A DNA stretch of 34,572 bases, from contig PLKY01000255.1 in the NCBI GenBank assembly GCA_003140785.1, positions 1-34,572 of the forward strand, read 5' to 3'. The translations under genes were made by a program, and so were the position numbers. The DNA is from Acidobacteriaceae bacterium. GTDB lineage: Bacteria; Acidobacteriota; Terriglobia; Terriglobales; Acidobacteriaceae. The notes below the pieces were generated by a model, which was not told where the DNA came from, did not search any database, and worked only from the letters and a program-made list of their open reading frames with translations. Below are positions 1 through 7,033 of this stretch, one piece after another; position 1 is the first letter of the stretch; each line of letters begins with the position of its first letter.

Positions 1-27
1 AAAACCCTGAATCCCTTTCGTAAAAAA

Positions 28-69
28 TCAGTTCTCAGTTCTCAGTTCTCAGTCGTCAGTTCTCAGTTT
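28..69. repeat. Tandem heptamer tract (TCAGNNN x6)
   Basis: Six consecutive 7-base units begin with TCAG at 28, 35, 42, 49, 56 and 63. The units are TCAGTTC three times, TCAGTCG, TCAGTTC and TCAGTTT. The segment AGTCGTCAGT (51-60) recurs as its reverse complement at 130-139, so the tract could form a stem with the sequence just beyond the stop of the neighbouring small ORF. No coding frame explains it. Confidence 0.85.
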
Positions 70-142
70 CATCCCGTCCATTCCAGCCTCATCCGCTCCA
101 CCCACCGTGATCGAGACTGACTACTGATTACTGACGACTCAC

Positions 143-451
143 TCAATAGTAGGCGTAAGCCTTCAAATACCTCTGCCGCAGTTCCTGCGGCACCTTCTCC
201 ACCAGCCGCAAATACCGTTCGCGGGTCAACGCCTGATCCGAAACCGGCAACGCCGCATACAACGCCGGAGCCTCTTTGCCCAGAAATCCGCGCTTCAGAA
301 TCGTCTCGTAATCGCGGATTCGCAGCTTTGCCCGCTTCACGCGGTTCAACAGGACTTCAACGTCCCGCACATCAAACGCCGCATCAAACAGCGAGTGAAG
401 CTTCGCGTATCCCTTTTCATCCTGAACCGCGATCGCTGCCTGCTCGAACAT
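143..451 (-). CDS. Small hypothetical protein downstream of the tRNA cluster
   Basis: This encodes about 102 residues that I do not recognise. The protein is hydrophilic and rich in Arg, Lys and Glu. It has no signal peptide or membrane segment and looks mostly helical. The ATG at 451 is chosen because AGGAG lies four bases upstream; a TTG at 472 would add seven residues but has no such site. It is the last gene of the minus-strand tRNA cluster and starts 43 bases after tRNA-Gly, so it may be co-transcribed with the tRNAs. It could be an uncharacterised lineage-specific protein. The function is unknown. Confidence 0.6.
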   Translation of the reverse strand: MFEQAAIAVQDEKGYAKLHSLFDAAFDVRDVEVLLNRVKRAKLRIRDYETILKRGFLGKEAPALYAALPVSDQALTRERYLRLVEKVPQELRQRYLKAYAYY

Positions 452-493
452 CTTTCTCCTGGCCTCAAACAAACTTCTCGACTCTTCAAACTC

Positions 494-568
494 TGGAGCG
501 GGAGACGAGGATCGAACTCGCGACCAACAGCTTGGAAGGCTGTGACTCTACCACTGAGTTACTCCCGC
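494..568 (-). tRNA. tRNA-Gly (anticodon TCC)
   Basis: On the minus strand a 7-bp acceptor stem pairs GCGGGAG (562-568) with CTCCCGC, followed by an encoded CCA. The anticodon loop is CTTCCAA, giving anticodon TCC, and the T-loop contains TTCGATC. It is the most downstream tRNA of a four-gene cluster matching in content the thrU-tyrU-glyT-thrT set of E. coli. Confidence 0.95.
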
Positions 569-582
569 CCTGAAAACAGTCG

Positions 583-610
583 TCAGGCATCAGCGGTCAG
601 GGATCAGTCA
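583..610. repeat. Degenerate heptamer tract (TCAGNNN x4)
   Basis: TCAG recurs exactly every seven bases at 583, 590, 597 and 604, with variable triplets GCA, CGG, GGA and TCA between. The phase and core match the tract at 28-69. It lies in the spacer between tRNA-Thr(GGT) and tRNA-Gly. Confidence 0.7.
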
Positions 611-651
611 TTCGTGCAGTTCGAAGCCGCTTCAATCCTACCGAGCCTCAA

Positions 652-682
652 CTGACCCCTGTTCCCTGACCCCTGTTCCCTG
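652..682. repeat. Tandem heptamer tract (CTGACCC / CTGTTCC)
   Basis: Two alternating 7-base units, CTGACCC and CTGTTCC, occur twice each and are followed by CTG. The tract ends seven bases before the CCA end of tRNA-Thr(GGT). The CTGTTCC unit is the same as in the tract at 32176-32199. Confidence 0.85.
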
Positions 683-688
683 CATCTC

Positions 689-764
<76 letters not shown>

Positions 765-788
765 CCCTCTACAAACCCTTCGGGCAAA

Positions 789-1064
789 CTAACTGCTGCC
801 CTTTTCCCCACCGCGGCGAATCTTATCCGCCTGCAGCGCTACCACCGTGCGCAACGCCAGGCCGCCCAAAATCATCAGCGGAACCAGCCTTAACTCTACC
901 GGCTTTCCCATGACGAGAACTTTGCCGTCGCCCATGGTAAACCAAACCAACGCGCCCAACACCGCGTAAAGCCCAAGGGCCACCCAGAACTTGCGCTCCA
1001 ACTCCACGCCCGTATTCTGCAGCCCCTTCGCAGCGCGGTCCAGGTTGGAACCGTATATGCTCAT
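789..1064 (-). CDS. Small two-helix membrane protein between tRNA genes
   Basis: This encodes 91 residues of a protein I do not recognise. Residues about 25-45 and 57-75 are hydrophobic and suggest two transmembrane helices joined by a short loop that begins with a GDGK stretch. The C-terminus is basic. GAGG lies four bases before the ATG at 1064. The gene sits between tRNA-Tyr and tRNA-Thr(GGT) on the same strand, 25 bases upstream of the latter, so it is probably part of the tRNA transcript. No function can be inferred beyond a likely inner-membrane location. Confidence 0.6.
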   Translation of the reverse strand: MSIYGSNLDRAAKGLQNTGVELERKFWVALGLYAVLGALVWFTMGDGKVLVMGKPVELRLVPLMILGGLALRTVVALQADKIRRGGEKGSS

Positions 1065-1083
1065 TCCACCTCACCACGCCGCC

Positions 1084-1110
1084 TGTTCCCCACTCCCTAT
1101 TCCCTGTTTT
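1084..1110. repeat. Degenerate heptamer tract (TGTTCCC-like)
   Basis: Units TGTTCCC, CACTCCC and TATTCCC follow each other with period 7 and run into TGTTTT. The tract lies just before the 3' end of tRNA-Tyr and between it and the ORF at 789-1064. It is a diverged member of the family seen at 652-682 and 32176-32199. Confidence 0.6.
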
Positions 1111-1112
1111 TC

Positions 1113-1201
1113 TGGTGCACAGGGGAGGATTCGAACCTCCGTAGCTCGCAAGGAGCGGCAGATTTACAGTCTGCTGCCATTAACCGCTCGGCCACCTGTG
1201 C
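1113..1201 (-). tRNA. tRNA-Tyr (anticodon GTA)
   Basis: Minus-strand class II tRNA of 89 bases with a long variable arm. The anticodon loop CTGTAAA gives GTA, the tyrosine anticodon. Acceptor GCACAGG (1195-1201) pairs with CCTGTGC and is followed by ACCA. The T-loop contains TTCGAAT. Confidence 0.95.
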
Positions 1202-1478
1202 CCAACTGCCCCAGCGAAGAAGACCTGTCGCCGGGGACCCCGCCCAAAATCTCCAGCGAAAAAATCCCTCGCAGAAGATCCAAACTCACCTGCAACACCG
1301 CCCACAAAACCCACGGCATAAAGCCGCTTCAACGCATACTGCCCCACCCGGAGAACATCCGGCATTGCGGAGCATGCACCTCAGTGGGATCGCCGCGGAG
1401 GACAGATCCGGCGCTCAAAAAACTACGCGCCGATCCAAAACTTGCTGCCGTTTCCAGCACCGGTTTCAGATCTCTAAG
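1202..1478. other. Spacer between tRNA-Tyr and tRNA-Thr(TGT)
   Basis: This 277-base spacer is long for a tRNA operon. I see no convincing ORF, tRNA or terminator in it. The open frame on the minus strand here runs into tRNA-Tyr and is not credible. Confidence 0.5.
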
Positions 1479-1554
1479 TGGAGCTGGCGAAGGGATTTGA
1501 ACCCCCGACCCTCTGATTACAAATCAGATGCTCTACCAGCTGAGCTACGCCAGC
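1479..1554 (-). tRNA. tRNA-Thr (anticodon TGT)
   Basis: Minus-strand tRNA of 76 bases. The acceptor 5' strand GCTGGCG (1548-1554) pairs with CGCCAGC, and CCA is encoded. The anticodon loop TTTGTAA gives TGT, threonine. It is the most upstream tRNA of the cluster, so the cluster promoter should lie between 1555 and about 1750 on the minus strand; I could not pick a clear one. Confidence 0.95.
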
Positions 1555-1726
1555 CCAAAGACGGCTTCCCATGCTTCGCAAAACCGCTTCGCCACCCGGA
1601 AATCTACCCGGAAACCGGTGATCCGCACGGGCACACCCCTGCTCCGCGCATACCACGGCACAGTCTCCAAGGTTAGCACACCACAAACGCCGCAGCAAAC
1701 CGGAAGGATCAGGCATGAAGTTCAGG

Positions 1727-1756
1727 TTGACACCGCAGTGATCCTGCATTTAGCTT
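1727..1756 (+). promoter_or_regulatory. Candidate sigma70-type promoter for the 1805 gene
   Basis: A perfect TTGACA (1727-1732) is followed after 18 bases by TAGCTT (1751-1756). This would place the start of transcription about 40 bases before the ATG at 1805. The -10 box matches only loosely. Confidence 0.35.
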
Positions 1757-1804
1757 ACGTTCCACCCGGTCTCATTTCCTATTCTCTACTACTGGAATTG
1801 TCCA

Positions 1805-2683
1805 ATGGAACAGCTTCGAAGGTTTCGTCCGTTCGGATTGGCAGCAGTGGCTGCGATCCTCGTTTTAGGGCCTCAAGCCGTCCGCCTAAAAGCTCAGGTG
1901 GGCGATCCAGCAACGTTGGATCAGGAAAAGCTTGCCGCTCAAATAAAGCTGACAAAAGCTGCTGCGGATCACTCGGATGTTGTCACGCCCGGCGACATCG
2001 TCATGTTGCATAAAGACGGTTTGATGATGTGCAGTTCGGCATCGTCCTATGCCTTCTCCAACACGTATAGCAGCGGTGTTCTAGCCCCGAATTACAACAA
2101 CCGCGCCAAGGATGCGGCGAAGTCTTTCCTCAAGGGACGCCTTCCCTTTGGTGGTGGCGGAAGCGCCACCGACGCTGCCAACAATGGGTGCGCCTCGCGC
2201 AAGTTTGTCGCCGGAGAAAAATTCTGGGTTACCGGAATCGTTGTGCAAAAGGACGGGATCCTCGTCAGCACAATCAGCGACCCCTACAACGACGTCCGCT
2301 TCTACGGTGATATCAAGTTCCTGTTTCCGAAAAGCAGCGTGCCTCCGCCGGACGACTTCGTGAAGACCGTTGCAGAAGTGATCACGGTCCAGCCCCCCGA
2401 TGACCAGGCCCAGGGAGGCCAAAGCAATCAGGGCCAGCCAGCCCAGGCCGCTGGACCAGCTGCCGCACCGGCCCCGCCACCGGCGCCAATGGCCGCGATT
2501 CCGCCGCCGCCGCCCCCAACCGATGCACCTCCGCCGACAATCGCCATCGGCCAGACTGAGGACCAGGTAACCGCTGCCTTCGGGCAACCGCTGCGGGCAG
2601 CCAAGCTGGGAGCGAAGAAAATTCTCTACTACAAGGACATGAAAGTGACCCTTACCAACGGAAAAGTCAGCAACGTGGAATAG
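1805..2683 (+). CDS. Exported protein with C-terminal BamE/SmpA-like domain (twin 1)
   Basis: This encodes 292 residues. Residues 1-31 form a signal peptide (two Arg-rich turns, then a hydrophobic stretch ending at LKAQ). The middle region contains four Cys, including GCASR near residue 129. It is followed by a Gln/Pro/Ala-rich linker with proline runs (about 200-245). The last 48 residues start GQTEDQVTAAFGQP and end GKVSNVE. This short fold resembles the SmpA/OmlA/BamE type of helix-plus-sheet domain; that resemblance is inference. The same C-terminal domain ends the next gene with about 60 percent identity. The gene lies 53 bases upstream of that gene and they are probably co-transcribed. 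The role is unknown; a periplasmic or cell-surface location is likely. Confidence 0.8.
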   Translation: MEQLRRFRPFGLAAVAAILVLGPQAVRLKAQVGDPATLDQEKLAAQIKLTKAAADHSDVVTPGDIVMLHKDGLMMCSSASSYAFSNTYSSGVLAPNYNNRAKDAAKSFLKGRLPFGGGGSATDAANNGCASRKFVAGEKFWVTGIVVQKDGILVSTISDPYNDVRFYGDIKFLFPKSSVPPPDDFVKTVAEVITVQPPDDQAQGGQSNQGQPAQAAGPAAAPAPPPAPMAAIPPPPPPTDAPPPTIAIGQTEDQVTAAFGQPLRAAKLGAKKILYYKDMKVTLTNGKVSNVE

Positions 2684-2736
2684 GCGTTCGCGACTTCGAG
2701 TTGGCGCGCGGGTTGAAACAGGAATGAGGAACAAGA

Positions 2737-4515
2737 ATGACGATGCGACTTCTTCGCAAGACAATTAGGCATGGCTCCGTAGCGATTGTTCTTGCCGGTC
2801 TGCTCGGTGCAGTCGGCATCGCGAGCGCGGCTGCAGACAATAAGAAGACACCTCCCGCGAAATCGACGTCGACAGCCAAACCCGCAGCAAAAACGGGCGG
2901 AGCCGGCACAGCGCACGGAACAACCACCGGTGCATCCACCTCGCATGGGCCCGCTGCGAACGGCACACACACCACCACCACCACCGGCTCGCGTACGACA
3001 ACCACCGGGGGCTCGCGCACCACAACCACCGGAGGCGGGGTACGCGCCGGCGGCGCAGCTGGTGCAGGCCCGCACGGGGGTGCTGGAGCCGGCGGACACC
3101 CAACTGCCTTCCACGGCCCCGCTCCGCGCGGAGTTAATGACCACGTCACCAGATCCGGAAGCGCAATCCGCACCCACCCCAACGGCAGGGTGAGCGACAT
3201 CCACGACGCTCGCAGAGGCATGGACGTCCATCACGGACTGGCTGGTGGCCGTAGAGTCTCGATGGAGCGCGGCGACCACAGCCGCGTCTTCGCCGAGCGC
3301 GGACGCCGCGGATTCGTCGAGCGCCCGTATGGTTTTCACGGTCACGATTTCGCCCGCCGCAGTTACTTCTACCACGGCCGCGCCTACGACCGTTATTACC
3401 GCGGCTACGGGTATCGCGGACTGTATTTGAACGTCTATGCGCCTGGTTTCTACTATGCACCGGGCTTTTATGGATGGGCCTACAATCCCTGGGCGGCGCC
3501 CATCGCCTATGGGTGGGGATGGGGTGTCGGCAATCCTTGGTTCGGGTTCTACGGCGGCTACTTTGCTCCCTATCCTGTATACCCCTCGGCCGCGTTCTGG
3601 CTGACGGATTACATCATCTCGCAGGATTTGCAGGCAGCCTATGCGGCGCGCCAGGAAGCGGCAGCCGAAGCTGCAGCCGCCGCACCGCCGCCAGCGGGTG
3701 GACCGCCTGCACTCACTCCTGAAGTCAAGCAGATGATCTCCGACGAAGTCCGTGCGCAGTTGGCTCTCGAGAATCAGGAAGCAGGCCAGAACGCACAGCA
3801 GCAGGACGTCGACCCCGCATCCAGCGGCATCGCGCGCATGTTAAGCGACGGGCGTCCGCATGTGTTCGTAGCCGGTGGCAGTGTCGATGTCGTGGATGCA
3901 TCCTCTGGCCAGGAATGCGCCATCAGCGACGGCGACGCGTTGCAATTGCAAGCGCCGCCACCTCCCGACGCGACTTCGGCAAGTCTTGTCGTGCTGGCCA
4001 GCAAGGGCGGAGTCGAGTGCGCGCGATCCAGCACCGTCACGGTCCAGTTGACCGACTTGCAGGAGATGCAGAACCACATGCGCGAGACCATCGACCAGGG
4101 TCTCCAGGATCTGCAAGCCAAGCAGGGCAAGGGTGGATTGCCTCCAGCCCCGCCTTCTGCGCAGGCACAACCGGCGTCTGCCGCGTATGCTGCGGCTGCT
4201 CCTCCGGCTGAGGCCAACGTCGGCACGGAGATTGCGCAGGTCGACCAGCAGAGCGATCAGGCAGAAAAGGATGTCGCTGCCGAAGCTGCCCAGCAGGATA
4301 GCGGCGCACCCTCACCCGTCGCTGCAGCAGCGGCCGCAGCTCCTCCCGCTCCCGCAGCGCCAACGGCCACCGTCGAGCTGGGTCAGACACCGGATCAGGT
4401 GAAAGCGGCGCTCGGTGCGCCCACCAGAATCGCGAACCTGGGACCGAAGGTCATCTACTACTACAACGGCATGAAGGTCACCTTCAAAGCTGGGAAAGTA
4501 AGCGACGTCGAGTAA
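2737..4515 (+). CDS. Exported low-complexity protein sharing the same C-terminal domain (twin 2)
   Basis: This encodes 592 residues, starting at the ATG with GAGGA six bases upstream. A signal peptide occupies about residues 1-32. It is followed by a Thr/Gly/His-rich segment with TTTT runs (about 76-100) and Gly/Ala-rich sequence. A strongly Tyr/Gly/Trp-rich segment lies at about 205-290. Next come an Ala-rich helix, a beta-rich region with two Cys (about 370-435) and another Ala/Pro linker. The protein ends in the same 48-residue domain as the preceding gene (starts GQTPDQVKAALG, ends GKVSDVE). The Tyr/Trp-rich stretch suggests a cell-surface or envelope-interacting protein, but no enzyme motif is visible. 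It is followed by a strong terminator, so the two twins form one unit. I cannot assign a function. Confidence 0.85.
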   Translation: MTMRLLRKTIRHGSVAIVLAGLLGAVGIASAAADNKKTPPAKSTSTAKPAAKTGGAGTAHGTTTGASTSHGPAANGTHTTTTTGSRTTTTGGSRTTTTGGGVRAGGAAGAGPHGGAGAGGHPTAFHGPAPRGVNDHVTRSGSAIRTHPNGRVSDIHDARRGMDVHHGLAGGRRVSMERGDHSRVFAERGRRGFVERPYGFHGHDFARRSYFYHGRAYDRYYRGYGYRGLYLNVYAPGFYYAPGFYGWAYNPWAAPIAYGWGWGVGNPWFGFYGGYFAPYPVYPSAAFWLTDYIISQDLQAAYAARQEAAAEAAAAAPPPAGGPPALTPEVKQMISDEVRAQLALENQEAGQNAQQQDVDPASSGIARMLSDGRPHVFVAGGSVDVVDASSGQECAISDGDALQLQAPPPPDATSASLVVLASKGGVECARSSTVTVQLTDLQEMQNHMRETIDQGLQDLQAKQGKGGLPPAPPSAQAQPASAAYAAAAPPAEANVGTEIAQVDQQSDQAEKDVAAEAAQQDSGAPSPVAAAAAAAPPAPAAPTATVELGQTPDQVKAALGAPTRIANLGPKVIYYYNGMKVTFKAGKVSDVE

Positions 4516-4542
4516 ATTGACGTCAGCTGCAAACTAAGTAAG

Positions 4543-4575
4543 ACGCCCGCTGCACGCAATGTAGCGGGCGTTTTT
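4543..4575 (+). terminator. Rho-independent terminator after the twin exported genes
   Basis: A perfect 9-bp GC-rich stem, ACGCCCGCT (4543-4551) with AGCGGGCGT (4563-4571), is followed by a run of five T. It begins 28 bases after the stop codon at 4513-4515. Confidence 0.9.
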
Positions 4576-4582
4576 GCGTCTG

Positions 4583-4713
4583 CGTTAAGGAAGCTCCGAA
4601 GAAGCCACCTTTTTGAAAGGGCACGGCTTCAGCCGTGCCATAAAGGAGCAAAGATGAATGCGGGCTTTAGCCCCTGAGGGAATGCGAACGGCTTGATCAG
4701 AGCTTCCTTAACG
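4583..4713. mobile_element. 131-bp MITE-like palindromic element
   Basis: A perfect 14-bp terminal inverted repeat, CGTTAAGGAAGCTC at 4583-4596 and its complement at 4700-4713, brackets two internal hairpins. The first is GGCACGGCT/AGCCGTGCC around 4621-4640. The second is a GGGCT/AGCCC stem around 4663-4675. The inverted repeat continues inward with partial matches. There is no ORF inside. It resembles intergenic repeats I recall from Acidobacteriota genomes, but that is memory, not a search. The size and architecture fit a non-autonomous transposable or REP/BIME-type element. No target-site duplication was identified. Confidence 0.65.
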
Positions 4714-4858
4714 GCGTAGTGCGGCATGCACGGCCAGTCGATTATTACCCATGTATGACCCTTAGCTTGAGGCCAACCTTGACGAACTGAAGGTGCAGGA
4801 GGAGGATTCGGTAACATCAATTCCTGAAAATCGCCTGTCGTGAAAGAAGGGGAACCTT
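4714..4858. other. Gap before the PEGA protein, with possible coding remnant
   Basis: Between the palindromic element and the GTG at 4859 I see no full gene. A 25-codon open stretch in the frame of the next gene reads coding-like and ends at TGA 4841-4843. It may be a leftover of an older upstream sequence or of the next gene's original 5' end. Confidence 0.3.
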
Positions 4859-5704
4859 GTGGTTTGCAACGTAGCTGTGGCCGTACTTATCCTTGGCTTC
4901 TCCGAAGTTCTGGTAGCTCAGCAAGCGCCACCTCCAGCACTCCCGTCGGTAGCCGCCTCCTCGCAACTTCCCGCGCCGCACACTCTCCTCGACGGAACTC
5001 CAGTCAAGTTACGTTTGAGCCGAACAATCTCATCTTCGGATGCAAAGGTCGGCCAGGAAATTCCATTCGAAGTCGTCGAAGAGATAAAGGTGGATGACGC
5101 AGTTGTCTTGCCGAAAGAGGCTACGGCAATCGGAACCGTGACTGAGGCAGATCACAAGAAGAGCATGGGGCGAGCCGGAAAACTGAATTTGAATATTAGC
5201 TACGCACGTCTGGCAGATCAGGAGAAAGTTGCGCTCCGTGCTGTGAAGGACTCCAAAGGCGGCGGCCATGTGGGCGCGATGACAGGTGCTATCGTGGCAA
5301 CTTCGATCGTCTTCTTCCCTGCGGCACCGTTATTTTTGTTTATTCACGGCAAAGACATCACAATTCCCCAAGGCACCGAGGTCATGGCCTTCGTGGAAGG
5401 CGACATGCACCTCGATATGGCGCGATTCGGCGTAGCAGCGCCCACGTTGGCTAGTTCAGCACCCGCCGTCGCTCCAGCCGCAAGCGTCCAAGTGAGTTTG
5501 GTCATTGAATCCACTCCGCCGGGAGCCGACATCGAAATCGATGGCAGCTTTGTTGGCAATACGCTATCGACCATCGCACTCGCGCCAGGTAGCCACCAGA
5601 TTGTCGTCAAGAAAAAGGGCTTCGCGGACTGGACCAAAACGTTGAATGTCACCGGCGGCAACATCCACCTGAACGCCGATTTGGAGCAGACTCTCGGACG
5701 CTAG
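4859..5704 (+). CDS. Exported PEGA-domain protein
   Basis: This encodes 281 residues from a GTG with AAGGGG six bases upstream. A hydrophobic signal sequence spans about residues 2-21 (ending VLVAQQ) but has no basic residues before it. A beta-rich domain follows (about 40-185), beginning with a DGTPVKLRLSR motif and containing a Gly/Ala hydrophobic segment near 137-160. The C-terminal PEGA domain (about 205-275) shows the usual features: IESTPPGADIEIDG, then a GSHQIVVKKKGF strand. PEGA domains occur in envelope and surface proteins and probably bind other envelope parts. In-frame codons just upstream (KKGNL) would complete a normal signal peptide, so the annotated start may be secondary (see findings). 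Confidence 0.75.
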   Translation: MVCNVAVAVLILGFSEVLVAQQAPPPALPSVAASSQLPAPHTLLDGTPVKLRLSRTISSSDAKVGQEIPFEVVEEIKVDDAVVLPKEATAIGTVTEADHKKSMGRAGKLNLNISYARLADQEKVALRAVKDSKGGGHVGAMTGAIVATSIVFFPAAPLFLFIHGKDITIPQGTEVMAFVEGDMHLDMARFGVAAPTLASSAPAVAPAASVQVSLVIESTPPGADIEIDGSFVGNTLSTIALAPGSHQIVVKKKGFADWTKTLNVTGGNIHLNADLEQTLGR

Positions 5705-5788
5705 GGCCGAGGACCCGCTCTGAGGTTGGCGGCAATCTGTTCCGGCAATGTTAGGGTTAATCCTGACGGGTCTTTCCGACCGAAGGGT

Positions 5789-6811
5789 ATGCATAGACGC
5801 ACGCGTCGAACGCTGTTGATTGTGGCCGGGGTTGTGCTCCTGCTGGCCGTCGCCGTGTTCCTGCGTTCCAAGGCTCCGCCCGAAGCCGCACGCCTGCTGC
5901 CCGAGTCCGACGGCATCATCTACATCAACTTCAGCCCCTTCCGCGCCTTCTTTCACCAGGATCTGAAGCCGCCCGAGCGTGTCCCCGAATACCAACAGTT
6001 CGTCGACGCAACCGGCATTGACTGGGAGCGCGACCTCGACCAGGTGGCCATCGCGTTGCATCGCATGCCCAATCCCAACGGCCCCAACGGCCTGGTGGCG
6101 TATTCCCTCGTCCTGGTCGGCAAGCTCACTGGCACACGGCTGAACTCGTGGCTCGAAGCGCACGCGGCCTCACGCGAGAACTACGCCGGCCACATCATTT
6201 ATTCCGTTCCGTCAGACGGCCGCACCGTGCGCGTCGCCCAGATCGGCTATGACATGCTGGCAGTCAGCAACACGCCCACGCCGGAACAAATCCACTCCAT
6301 CATCGACCGGCATCGCACTGCGGCGCTGCCCTTTGCCGGGTCGTCGCTGCTGTCGCATCATTTTCACGAGGTCCCCCTGCTCTCGCTGGCATGGGGCGTC
6401 GGCCAGATCGCGCTGCCGTTCTCTGAAAGCGGCGCCATCAGCGTCTTTGGCCTCTCCATGCCGCTCCAGGATGGCGCAACCATCGTCGCCAGCGCAACGC
6501 CGACTCTGCCGTTGGTCGGTTCCCTCCGGATGCGCGTCGAAGAAATCGCGCCCAACGAGCAGGATGCCGAGAGCCAGGCAGCGTCGCTCAATCTGCTCCT
6601 CTCGCTCGCCCGGCATGTTTCTGTTCCGCTTGCCGAAAATGCCGCCAACAACGGGTTGAGAGAAGTGCTGAAGACGGCACAGGTCGCGCAGAAACGTGAT
6701 CGCGTGATTGTGACGGCGACATTGACGCCTTCGATTCTGAACGGACTCACGTCCGGAATGAATTCCGCGCAGTCACCGGAAACAGAGGCGATTCAAGGCG
6801 CATCGAAATAA
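5789..6811 (+). CDS. Membrane-anchored protein of unknown function
   Basis: This encodes 340 residues from the ATG at 5789. The N-terminus is a basic stretch (MHRRTRR) followed by a single hydrophobic helix (about 8-25), which predicts an inner-membrane anchor or uncleaved signal. The remainder is a soluble extracytoplasmic region with no catalytic motif I can name. A TTG at 5726 extends the frame by 21 residues, but these would precede the hydrophobic helix and look non-coding. A GAAGGG lies very close to the ATG, so the ribosome site is poor. It follows the PEGA gene on the same strand with 84 bases between and may be co-transcribed. The overall pattern recalls DUF3352-type proteins, but I would not assign it. 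Confidence 0.7.
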   Translation: MHRRTRRTLLIVAGVVLLLAVAVFLRSKAPPEAARLLPESDGIIYINFSPFRAFFHQDLKPPERVPEYQQFVDATGIDWERDLDQVAIALHRMPNPNGPNGLVAYSLVLVGKLTGTRLNSWLEAHAASRENYAGHIIYSVPSDGRTVRVAQIGYDMLAVSNTPTPEQIHSIIDRHRTAALPFAGSSLLSHHFHEVPLLSLAWGVGQIALPFSESGAISVFGLSMPLQDGATIVASATPTLPLVGSLRMRVEEIAPNEQDAESQAASLNLLLSLARHVSVPLAENAANNGLREVLKTAQVAQKRDRVIVTATLTPSILNGLTSGMNSAQSPETEAIQGASK

Positions 6812-7033
6812 ACGGGACCAGCCTACTCCGCTGAAATGGCGTCTATCCGATCACATCAGCACTTCAACTCTGCGCAAACTCCAGGCCTCGCACCCCCAGC
6901 GTCATAAATTTCCCTGTTAAACCGAATCGAATCGCTCGCAACCGCGTCCTTTGGATGAAAGCATTTTCACCCTTCTCGTGTAGAGTTGTAACGCCGAATT
7001 TTCACCGCTTCCAAAATCAAATTGAGAGGTTTC

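Noticed and set aside
1180..1365. Open frame on the minus strand beside tRNA-Tyr
   Set aside because: It overlaps the tRNA gene, has no ribosome site and has an unlikely composition.
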